Of a stretch of DNA of 64,000 bases, positions 53,791 to 60,751 are shown piece by piece (positions within the stretch are counted from its first letter, which is position 1; the number at the start of each line of letters is the position of its first letter). Made by a program: the position numbers and the translations under genes. The DNA comes from CALDTK01 sp045110575 (GTDB lineage Bacteria; Bacteroidota; Bacteroidia; Chitinophagales; Saprospiraceae): positions 1 through 64,000 of the forward strand of contig JBGCGF010000033.1 in the NCBI GenBank assembly GCA_045110575.1. Direction: 5' to 3'. Below the pieces are notes generated by a model. That model had not been told where the DNA came from and searched no databases. It was given only the letters and a program-made list of their open reading frames with translations.

Positions 53791-55473
53791 ATGCTCAAAT
53801 CCATAGCTTTATACCTTGTAATGTGCATCTTAGTATCGAATAGCGCAGCCGCCCAAGTCTACCGCGCATCCTTCACGGAAGACCCAACCCTCCGCGCCAA
53901 CCCAGAACGCGGCTTTAGTCGTTGGACGCGGTCTGAGCCAAACGACCTCTATCCCTTTCAGGCTAGCTGGTTAGATCCATTGCGCGCCGATTTGAAGCAA
54001 ACGGTAATCAAACGGACGTACTATTTTACGGATGCTTATGATAGTCCAATACCACAGCCGTTTCTAGATCACATCACCAGCGATTTGCAGGCTGTTCGTG
54101 CTGCGGGAATGAAGCTCGCGATTCGTTTTGCGTACACGTATGAGTATGGAAATACCGACGGCGCAGGCAATGCGATCCCTCCTTATCTCGACGGACCGAC
54201 AGATCCTGAATTGATCTTCCAGCACATTGAGCAACTCAAGCCTGTGCTCGCAGACAATTGGGATATCATCTTGACGATGCACAATGGCTTTTGGGGAACG
54301 TGGGGCGAGAATTATTACAGTGATGCTTTTGGAAGTGAGGCCAATCCGCCGGTGACAAATGCACAGTGGGATTTGCGCAAACGACTCATCGACACATTGC
54401 TCAGTTGGATTCCAGAAGATCGCTTTCTATCTCAGCGGTATCCGCAGTTGAAGGAGCAGTTTTACAACCTTGATATTCCAGCAGATAGCATCACTGCTTC
54501 GACGGCGTACACCAGTTTACCTCAAGCTCGAATCGGTTACCATAACGATTGCTTTTTAGTGGCTGCCAATGATTACACCTATTCCGATACCACAACGCAG
54601 AAGCCTTTCGTCGAAACCGAAGCGAAGTATACCCTCATGGGGGGCGAGACGTGCGGCAATTCGTCGTTTGCAGACTGCGGTAATGCACTTAAAGAACTTG
54701 AGCGTTTTCACTGGACTTACTTAAACGACAACTATCATCCTGATGTATTGAGCCGCTGGGAGCAGGAAGGTTGTTATGATGAGATCGCTAGTAGGCTAGG
54801 GTATCGGATCGTGCTAGACTCTCTCGAATGGGATATCGCAAGTCCTCCTCAGCCAGAAGAACCTTTCACGCTGAAATTGTACCTGCGTAATATTGGCTTT
54901 GCTGCACCGATTCATGATCGTCCTGTTCAATTAGTATTCGAATATGGAACTCGGGAAGCGATTTTTACTAATCCGAGTACCGATATTCGCACATGGCAGC
55001 CTGGACATGTTGAATGGTCTCTCACAGGAGTTCTACCGAGCAATTACAGTTTTGGGGAATTTTATAACCTCTACCTCTCACTACCAGATGTCAGTCTTAG
55101 CTTACAGAGCAACCCTCGCTATGCAGTCGCGCTAGCTAGCAAAGATGATTTTAACGGGAGGCCACTTTTTGATGAAAACGATGGCCGAAATCTTCTCTTG
55201 GAGTTAGGATTTATTATCTCTACAAAAACAGAATTAGAGCATTCTATTGCGCTTCCGCAAAACCCTGTTCGCGATCAACTTTCGATTCGATCCACTTCAG
55301 CTGAAGAATTACAAGTCCGTCTACTGAGCCTTACTGGGAAGACGCTTCTGACAGGTTCCTTTAAAGGTGATGGTGATTGGAATGTCTCTCACTTGCCGAC
55401 CGGTGTATATGCGTTGCACGTGCAGAATGAGCAGGGTGATGCAGCGAGTTGGAAGGTGGTGAAAGTGGAGTAA
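53791..55473 (+). CDS. DUF4874/DUF4832-like secreted protein with T9SS sorting domain
   Basis: 560 aa from the ATG at 53791, which opens a signal peptide (MLKSIALYLVMCILVSNSAA, then AQ); a TTG 21 bases upstream is ignored. Residues 25-210 resemble a TIM-barrel-like DUF4874 domain (ANPERGFSRWT, AGMKLAIRFAYTYEYG, ILTMHNGFWGTWGENYY). Residues 215-470 resemble DUF4832 (FLSQRYPQLKEQFY, YHNDCFLVAANDYTY, GGETCGN). This pair is common in Bacteroidota polysaccharide-related proteins of unknown activity. The last 80 residues are a type A sorting domain (LPQNPVRDQLSIRS, LPTGVYALHVQNEQG, WKVVKVE). No link to the pfa operon is evident. Confidence 0.85.
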   Translation: MLKSIALYLVMCILVSNSAAAQVYRASFTEDPTLRANPERGFSRWTRSEPNDLYPFQASWLDPLRADLKQTVIKRTYYFTDAYDSPIPQPFLDHITSDLQAVRAAGMKLAIRFAYTYEYGNTDGAGNAIPPYLDGPTDPELIFQHIEQLKPVLADNWDIILTMHNGFWGTWGENYYSDAFGSEANPPVTNAQWDLRKRLIDTLLSWIPEDRFLSQRYPQLKEQFYNLDIPADSITASTAYTSLPQARIGYHNDCFLVAANDYTYSDTTTQKPFVETEAKYTLMGGETCGNSSFADCGNALKELERFHWTYLNDNYHPDVLSRWEQEGCYDEIASRLGYRIVLDSLEWDIASPPQPEEPFTLKLYLRNIGFAAPIHDRPVQLVFEYGTREAIFTNPSTDIRTWQPGHVEWSLTGVLPSNYSFGEFYNLYLSLPDVSLSLQSNPRYAVALASKDDFNGRPLFDENDGRNLLLELGFIISTKTELEHSIALPQNPVRDQLSIRSTSAEELQVRLLSLTGKTLLTGSFKGDGDWNVSHLPTGVYALHVQNEQGDAASWKVVKVE

Positions 55474-55566
55474 GGCGAATTCTTCACGAGCGTCGTAAAA
55501 GGATCGATTTTTTGAGTTTCACAGCTTGGATCTGCCATAGGATGGTAGGCTCTAATATGTCTCGGT

Positions 55567-55707
55567 CGACCGTGCAACGGTCGGGCCACATGCGGTATGT
55601 GCAACACCACGCTCACGTCCCAAAGGCATTCAAAATTCAATCCCGCTGCATTGCGGGACAAAATTCCCTGATCGGGGACGAATTGGTAATTCCTCGGGAA
55701 GACGAGG
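55567..55707. repeat. Cluster of five short hairpins in a 327-bp intergenic region
   Basis: Stems in order: CGACCG/CGGTCG (55567-55583), CACAT/ATGTG (55587-55601), TCCCGC/GCGGGA (55641-55658), TCCC/GGGGA (about 55664-55682) and CCTCG/CGAGG (55692-55707). Loops of 5-6 bases include TGCAA, GCGGT and TGCATT. No gene lies in 55474-55800. Confidence 0.55.
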
Positions 55708-55800
55708 TATCAGCAAAGGGTGAAAACGCCGTGATCTTTGTGATATCAAAGCGACACAATGTTGCTGCGATACTCACAAATAATTTCAAACTCATCTATC

Positions 55801-56352
55801 ATGGCAACTTTCACTGTTCCAACTCGCGCTACTGTTACTCCTACAAACCAAGCAATTTTCGACAACCTAGAAAAAGGACTCGGTTTCGTACCAAACATCT
55901 ACGCAACACTCGCTCTTAACGAAACTGCACTCCCAGATTACCTAGCTTTTCAAGGCCGCAAGTCAACGCTTAAGGCTAAAGAGAAAGAGGTCATCAACCT
56001 AGCGGTAAGTCAAGTGAACGGATGCTCTTACTGTCTCGCTGCTCACACGGCAATTGGCCAGATGAACGGATTTAACGAGGAGCAAATTCTCGGAATTCGT
56101 CGCGGAGAAGTAACCTTTGATCCTAAAGTAGCAGCTCTCGCAACGTTTGCGAAAGAAACTACGATCAACCGTGGAAAGCCTACTGCAGCTGTAACGGACG
56201 CACTCCTTGCTGCGGGTTATACGCAAGCCAACCTTGTAGACATCATTATGGTGATCGGTGACAAGGTGGTTTCTAATTTCCTACATGGCGTCACCCAAGT
56301 ACCTGTTGATTTTCCTGCAGCAGTACCTCTCGAAGAGCCGGTGTTGTCTTAA
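55801..56352 (+). CDS. Carboxymuconolactone decarboxylase / AhpD-like alkylhydroperoxidase
   Basis: 183 aa from the ATG at 55801 (MATFTVPTRATVTP). A leftward extension would read into the hairpin region. The CMD-fold redox motif is C-S-Y-C in NGCSYCLAAHTAIG, with a downstream His, as in AhpD-like peroxidase proteins. ALNETALPDYLAFQ and REVINLAVSQ-type helices complete the fold. It is likely a cytosolic thiol peroxidase or reductase, perhaps using bacillithiol-linked reductants (inference). An AraC regulator follows in the same direction after a hairpin terminator, a common pairing. Confidence 0.87.
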   Translation: MATFTVPTRATVTPTNQAIFDNLEKGLGFVPNIYATLALNETALPDYLAFQGRKSTLKAKEKEVINLAVSQVNGCSYCLAAHTAIGQMNGFNEEQILGIRRGEVTFDPKVAALATFAKETTINRGKPTAAVTDALLAAGYTQANLVDIIMVIGDKVVSNFLHGVTQVPVDFPAAVPLEEPVLS

Positions 56353-56397
56353 ACAGGCTCTTAAAGAACGTTTTCGCTCGGAAGTGTTTCTCTAAAT

Positions 56398-56440
56398 AAA
56401 GCGCAGCGTAGTCTTTCAGATTGCGCTGCGTTTCTTTGTT
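56398..56440 (+). terminator. Terminator between the AhpD-like gene and the AraC gene
   Basis: GCGCAGCG (56401-56408) pairs with CGCTGCG (56424-56430), extended by A/T pairs, and is followed by TTTCTTTGTT. Confidence 0.7.
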
Positions 56441-56460
56441 ACTGCCTAGACTTGCACATA

Positions 56461-57318
56461 ATGCGCTATAACCACACAGACACTCACACGGGTTCCATCT
56501 TTCGCCTCCACGTAGGTGAATCTAGCATGGGACGTGATTCGTTTGAAGAAAGTAGTGAGCAACCGCTCACTATTGTTTGGAATACTTCGGATAAGCCTAA
56601 GGCTTTTAGTCTTGACTCCATCCAGCTTTCGCTAAAACCAAACGAGGTGATCACGCTACTAGCGAGTCAACATTTTTCGTTTTCTCCAGCGGATGAGTTG
56701 GTGGCTTGGCAATTCAATCGCGAGTTCTATTGCATTGTCGATCACGACCAAGAAGTGTCTTGTTCGGGTTTGTTGTTTTATGGGACGAAGGATACGCCGC
56801 GTGTCATGCTCGACGAAGTAGAAGCTCCCAAGTTTGAGCTTCTTTTGAAGGTGTTTGAAGACGAATTTCAAGAAGGAGATAACCTTCAAGGTGAGATGCT
56901 CCGTATGCTGTTGAAGCGTCTCATCGTTAAGCTTACGCGCATTTATAAAGCGCAGCATGTCGATGATACCGTTGAGAAAACAGAGCTGGATATCATTCGT
57001 CAATTTGGTCTTCTCGTTGAGCTGAACTACAAGGAGAAGCACCAGGTTCAGGACTATGCAGACCTCTTGCACAAGTCACCAAAAACACTGGCCAACCTGT
57101 TCGGAAAATTTGCAACACGAACGCCATTACAAATCATTCAAGATCGTATTTCTCTTGAAGCGAAGCGCATGTTGATCTACACCGATGCTTCTGCGGCCGA
57201 GGTAGGATATGCTTGCGGATTTGAAGAGCCTGCGCACTTTTCACGCTTTTTTAAGCGTCAGATAGGTGAGAGCCCAAGTGGCTTTCGTAAGGCCCATAAA
57301 GAGGCGATCTCAGGCTAG
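56461..57318 (+). CDS. AraC-family transcription regulator
   Basis: 285 aa from the ATG at 56461. The N-terminal 150 residues are an effector-type domain with cupin-like strands (LTIVWNTSDKPKAFSLDS, PNEVITLLASQHFSF). The C-terminal 100 residues are the double helix-turn-helix (VQDYADLLHKSPKTLANLFG, then AAEVGYACGFEEPAHFSRFFKRQIGESPSGFR). It probably controls the adjacent AhpD-like gene in response to a small molecule or oxidative state. One near copy of the 14-base word lies at 56625-56638. Confidence 0.9.
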   Translation: MRYNHTDTHTGSIFRLHVGESSMGRDSFEESSEQPLTIVWNTSDKPKAFSLDSIQLSLKPNEVITLLASQHFSFSPADELVAWQFNREFYCIVDHDQEVSCSGLLFYGTKDTPRVMLDEVEAPKFELLLKVFEDEFQEGDNLQGEMLRMLLKRLIVKLTRIYKAQHVDDTVEKTELDIIRQFGLLVELNYKEKHQVQDYADLLHKSPKTLANLFGKFATRTPLQIIQDRISLEAKRMLIYTDASAAEVGYACGFEEPAHFSRFFKRQIGESPSGFRKAHKEAISG

Positions 57319-57373
57319 AATAGGCTAGTAGCGCCAGTGAATTCAAGTCTGATTTCCTTTGGACGAGTTCATG

Positions 57374-57413
57374 AAAAAAGCCCCCAACTACATCTGTAAT
57401 TGGGGGCTTTTTA
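57374..57413. terminator. Strong bidirectional terminator
   Basis: AAAAAGCCCCCAA (57375-57387) pairs perfectly with TTGGGGGCTTTTT (57400-57412) around 12 bases, placed between the convergent AraC and barrel-protein genes. Confidence 0.92.
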
Positions 57414-57438
57414 AGTGGCTGTTCTGAGCTAGATTGGT

Positions 57439-57939
57439 CTAGCGTCGGAGGATATATCGGATACCTGCACCAGCATATCCAGCCGCAAATCCGCGTCCTC
57501 CATTACTTCCTATACCGATGGTCGGTACCCAGTCTACGGTGACTTCGAGAGGAATATCATCGAAGGCATATTGCACTCCTAGGTATCCACTGATGCCAAG
57601 CCCAATTCCTCCGCTATTACCAATGTAATCGAGCGCGTAATTGTAAAATCCAACAGAGGCTCCTGCACCGTAGTACCATTGTAGTGGTGCAAGTTCTGCA
57701 TCAAGATCAAAACTGTTGTGACGCTGATAAGCAACAGCAACTCTTGCTTCATTGTAAAAGGCTCTGGACGATATTCCAGCATACGCCTCTACAGCGTCAC
57801 TTTCGTTGATGAACAACTTGTAAGAGACAGATAGTGGAATTCCAAGGCGTGCGCCAACAGCACTTTCAAAGTTTTGAGCAGTAAGGCTCACGCTACTAAG
57901 CAGGATTCCTGCAAAGAGCAAAAAGAGTAGTTTTTTCAT
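57439..57939 (-). CDS. Small putative outer-membrane beta-barrel protein
   Basis: 166 aa from the ATG at 57939, giving a signal peptide MKKLLFLLFAGILLSSVSLT, then AQ. The mature chain begins NFESAVGARLGIPLSVSYKL and consists of amphipathic strands with Gly-rich turns (YYGAGASVGFYNYALDYIGN, GGIGLGISGYLGVQYAF, PLEVTVDWVPTIGIG). It ends in an aromatic-rich strand (GYAGAGIRYILRR). It resembles OmpA/OmpW-size porin-like proteins. The function is unknown. Confidence 0.7.
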   Translation of the reverse strand: MKKLLFLLFAGILLSSVSLTAQNFESAVGARLGIPLSVSYKLFINESDAVEAYAGISSRAFYNEARVAVAYQRHNSFDLDAELAPLQWYYGAGASVGFYNYALDYIGNSGGIGLGISGYLGVQYAFDDIPLEVTVDWVPTIGIGSNGGRGFAAGYAGAGIRYILRR

Positions 57940-58025
57940 GAGGTAGTGTTTGAGGTTACCCAAACGTAAGCAACAACTGAATTGTTGGATGGCATTTTTT
58001 ACGAAATGAGGTTCTCGCTTTACTG

Positions 58026-59744
58026 CTAAGCTTCAAGCACTAGTTTCTCATCACTATCGCCCAGTGTCGCCTGGAAAAACCACGCAAAGAGCACGCAAAC
58101 GATACAGCCTAATGGGTTGAGCCACAGGTAGGTGAAGTTGATGAACTCATAGTAGTTGAGGAAGTAAACAGTAACCACAAAAAACTCAGCGACGAGCGCT
58201 CCGTAGAAGACGGCTCGGCCTCCAATTTTCTTAAGGAAAAAGGCAACCACAAAGATGCCAAGGATCGCCCCGTAAAAGAGACTTCCAATGATATTGACCG
58301 CTTCAATGAGGTTGTCGAACAGACTTGCTCCTGCGGCAAACGTCAGTGCAATCAAGCCCCACATCACAGTGAGCCATTTACTGGCCTTTAAGTAATGAGC
58401 ATCATCTCCATCTTGCTTGATCCGGCGCTTGTAGACGTCAACAACTGTAGTCGTAGCCAAAGCATTGAGCTCACTTGCACTCGAACTCATGGCTGCCGAA
58501 AGGATCACAGCAATCAGCAATCCCACCAGGCCAATCGGCAAGTAATTGAGGATGTAACTGATGAAAATGTAGTCCTCGTCTCGAGTTTCTAAGCCAGGAT
58601 CAACGCTTGTAATAATCGCATCGACTTCTTCGCGTACTGCCTTCTCTTGCGCCTGTAGGTTTTCGACAGTAACTAGACTTTCGTCAAAACTCGTCCCTTC
58701 GCGGAGGTTTTGAGCAAGCAACGTTACAGCCCCAACCTTCTCTGCGTGAATAGCGTCGTAACGGGTTTTGGCGGAAGCAAAATCACCCGCCATAGCACTC
58801 TGCTCAATAGCTGCAACATTGGCGGTATTGAAGTGGATCGGTGGCTTTGCAAACTGGAAGAAAACGAAAACCATTACCCCAACGAAAAGCACAAGTACCT
58901 GCATCGGCACCTTGATGATTCCATTGAAGAGAAGACCGAGACGACTTTCCGCAAGTGAGCGTCCAGATAAGTAGCGTTGTACTTGACTTTGGTCCGTTCC
59001 GAAATAACTCATGAAGAGGAAGAGTCCCGCAAGGAGACCAGACCAGATGTTGTAGCGGCTCGACATGTCGAACTCGAAATCAACCAGGTCAAGTTTGCCC
59101 AGCTTACCCGCAACGTTGAGTGAGTCTGTGAACCCAATCCCTTCAGGGAGTTGGTACACCAGGAAGATCGCGGCCAAGCACATACCTGTGAGGATGACGA
59201 TCATCTGTTGCTTTTGCGTCACACTTACAGCCTTGGTGCCACCAGCAACCGTGTACATGATGACGAGGCCGCCCACGATGAGTAGAGTCGCCGAGAGGTT
59301 CCATCCAAGGATGGTACTCAGGATAATACTCGGTGCGTAGATCGTAATGCCGGCTGCAAGTCCACGCTGAAGGAGGAACAGTCCTGCGGTCAGCGTTCGT
59401 GCGCGTAAATCAAACCTCCCTTCGAGGTATTCGTAGGCGGTGTAGACCTTGAGTCGATAGTAAATCGGAAGCACGAAAATGCTCAGAAGCACCATCGCCA
59501 AAGGCAATCCAAAATAGAACTGAGCGAAGCCCATACCTGAGTCAAATGCCTGGCCCGGTGTACTCAAAAAGGTAATCGCAGAAGCCTGTGTGGCCATGAT
59601 GGAAAGTCCGATCGTCCACCAACGCAAGTCGCGGTCTCCGAGCAAATAACTTTCAGCAGTATTGACGCTGCGTGTTTTCCAAACCCCGTAAGCCACAATG
59701 GCGAAGAGGGTCAACCCCATTACAATCCAGTCGAGCAGTACCAT
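58026..59744 (-). CDS. Sodium:solute symporter (SSS family) with a soluble insertion
   Basis: 572 aa, an LeuT-fold transporter with about 13 membrane segments. The N-terminal SSS features are ESYLLGDRDLRWWTIGLSIMATQASAITFLS and GFAQFYFGLPLAMVLLS. The conserved Tyr/Ser-rich sodium region is in SAAMSSSASELNALATTTVVDVY. Between residues 301 and 392 an unusual hydrophilic helical insert (FNTANVAAIEQSAMAGDF, AQEKAVREEVDAIITSVD) separates the transmembrane halves. The substrate could be a sugar, sialic acid, amino acid or other solute and is not resolved. The gene begins within the stop of a 51-aa membrane protein (TAATG overlap), so the two are translationally coupled. One 14-base word lies at 58765-58778. 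Confidence 0.9.
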   Translation of the reverse strand: MVLLDWIVMGLTLFAIVAYGVWKTRSVNTAESYLLGDRDLRWWTIGLSIMATQASAITFLSTPGQAFDSGMGFAQFYFGLPLAMVLLSIFVLPIYYRLKVYTAYEYLEGRFDLRARTLTAGLFLLQRGLAAGITIYAPSIILSTILGWNLSATLLIVGGLVIMYTVAGGTKAVSVTQKQQMIVILTGMCLAAIFLVYQLPEGIGFTDSLNVAGKLGKLDLVDFEFDMSSRYNIWSGLLAGLFLFMSYFGTDQSQVQRYLSGRSLAESRLGLLFNGIIKVPMQVLVLFVGVMVFVFFQFAKPPIHFNTANVAAIEQSAMAGDFASAKTRYDAIHAEKVGAVTLLAQNLREGTSFDESLVTVENLQAQEKAVREEVDAIITSVDPGLETRDEDYIFISYILNYLPIGLVGLLIAVILSAAMSSSASELNALATTTVVDVYKRRIKQDGDDAHYLKASKWLTVMWGLIALTFAAGASLFDNLIEAVNIIGSLFYGAILGIFVVAFFLKKIGGRAVFYGALVAEFFVVTVYFLNYYEFINFTYLWLNPLGCIVCVLFAWFFQATLGDSDEKLVLEA

Positions 59745-59899
59745 TAGCTATATGCGTTTTGGAACCAGACGAAAAGAAGTACGAGGACCACTTGAATCAC
59801 CATGACGGCGATGTACATGGCCTTCCACGAGCCCAGGGGAGGGGTCGGTTCGGGGCCGTTTTTAAGGTCTTCGGCGTCGGCTTGCTGGGGGGTTAGCAT
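59744..59899 (-). CDS. 51-aa single-span membrane protein coupled to the SSS symporter
   Basis: A short gene reading MLTPQQADAEDLKNG, then a Pro-rich PEPTPPLG, then one membrane helix (MYIAVMVIQVVLVLLFVWF) and a short tail QNAYS. The TAA stop overlaps the symporter ATG by one base (TAATG), the layout of a translationally coupled pair. GC-rich codon use matches the symporter. Small accessory proteins directly before SSS transporters are known in other bacteria, so an accessory or stability subunit is a reasonable guess. The sequence is not recognised. Confidence 0.75.
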   Translation of the reverse strand: MLTPQQADAEDLKNGPEPTPPLGSWKAMYIAVMVIQVVLVLLFVWFQNAYS

Positions 59900-59907
59900 T
59901 CAGGAGG

Positions 59908-60062
59908 GTTCAAGGTTCACGCACCAAACACTCGCGCAGCTCGCATTGGGTGGTTCAAGGTTCAACAACGGTATTCTATTGCTACGCAATTTCATCCCGT
60001 TGGTTCAAGGTTCGTCAATCCTTCTCAATGCTTCACATTTTTGAAAGATTGGCTCAAGGTTC
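59908..60062. repeat. Left hairpin array (3 units) beside the four-helix-bundle gene
   Basis: GTTCAAGGTTC separators at 59908-59918, 59953-59963, 60003-60013 and a variant at 60052-60062 enclose three palindromic bodies. Arms are CACCAA/TTGGGTG, CAACGG/CCGTTG and CAATC/GATTG; the core of the second body is ATTGCTACGCAAT. Separators run in the opposite orientation to those of the right array, so the gene sits between inverted arrays. Confidence 0.8.
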
Positions 60063-60087
60063 TACCACCACGAAGGTACTTGAGTAT

Positions 60088-60507
60088 CTAGAACAGATTC
60101 GGTTTCAGAACCATATGAAATATCAGGTTCTGAAGCGGTTCCTGTTTTAGTCGGTTTTGGGCAAGGTATCTCTGAAAACTTGTGATCATTACCGTGACAC
60201 GCCTAAGCTTTTTGATGATGGTTGAGGCGGTCCTCGCGTCGATCAGTTCTCGGTCCATGCATCTGTTAATCTGGCTTTGGGCTTCCATGGCCGACCCTTT
60301 GCTGTATCTCAGGAAATTCTTGAAATCAGGCCGCGTCTCGCGTCCGAAGCCTTCGGCAATATTGTCTGATATGGAACCTGCAGATCTATCTAGTTGGTGC
60401 CATGTGCCTGGGCTTTCAGATTTGATTGAAGAACGGAGCGTCCAGATATCCTTATTGATCTCGCACGATAATTTGTACACGTCTAGTTCTTCGAATGTCT
60501 TTGCCAT
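60088..60507 (-). CDS. Four-helix-bundle protein (S23 / intervening-sequence / Avd-like family)
   Basis: 139 aa. The family signature is clear: FEELDVYKLSCEINKDIW, then LDRSAGSISDNIAEGFGRET, FLRYSKGSAMEAQSQI and a last helix IIKKLRRVTVMITSFQRYL. This fold includes proteins encoded in 23S rRNA intervening sequences and the Avd accessory protein of diversity-generating retroelements, which bind nucleic acid. The C-terminal tail (RLKQEPLQNLIFHMVLKPNLF) runs into repeat-like DNA and may be a recent extension. It is flanked within 30 bases on each side by inverted arrays of hairpin repeats, which suggests a functional or transposition-like link. No reverse transcriptase or transposase is nearby. 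Confidence 0.9.
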   Translation of the reverse strand: MAKTFEELDVYKLSCEINKDIWTLRSSIKSESPGTWHQLDRSAGSISDNIAEGFGRETRPDFKNFLRYSKGSAMEAQSQINRCMDRELIDARTASTIIKKLRRVTVMITSFQRYLAQNRLKQEPLQNLIFHMVLKPNLF

Positions 60508-60538
60508 CGCTTAAATCTATGCACCTTGCAGGTTGTAA

Positions 60539-60745
60539 GAACCTAGAACCCAATTTTTGCTTTGCGAAGCAAATCGAAAATTGGCTAAACCTAGAACTTC
60601 TACTCCAAAATTTGCAAAGCAAATGAGGAGTAGAGCTGAACCTAGAACTTTCATTTCGAATTTGCGTAGCAAAGAGAAATGGAGCTGAACCTTGAACTCA
60701 GTTTTCAATTTGCGGAGTAAATTGAAAACTGTCTGAACCTCGAAC
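60539..60745. repeat. Right hairpin array (4 units) with co-varying arms
   Basis: Separators GAACCT(A/T/C)GAAC at 60539-60549, 60587-60597, 60638-60648, 60687-60697 and 60735-60745 (first base A in the second) alternate with four bodies. Arms: CCAATTTT/AAAATTGG (60550-60557, 60577-60584), CTACTCC/GGAGTAG (60600-60606, 60627-60633), CATTTC/GAAATG (60652-60657, 60676-60681), AGTTTTCAATTT/AAATTGAAAACT (60700-60711, 60719-60730). The core is close to TTTGCGNAGCAAA in each. The arms differ from unit to unit but stay complementary within a unit. Confidence 0.88.
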
Positions 60746-60751
60746 CTAAAA

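Noticed and set aside
60517..60708. Short minus-strand frame through the right hairpin array
   Set aside because: It is composed entirely of the palindromic repeat units.
59908..60745. Resemblance of the alternating GTTCAAGGTTC / variable body arrays to a CRISPR
   Set aside because: Repeats are only 11 bases, the 'spacers' are palindromic and share a core, the two arrays are inverted, and no cas gene is near.
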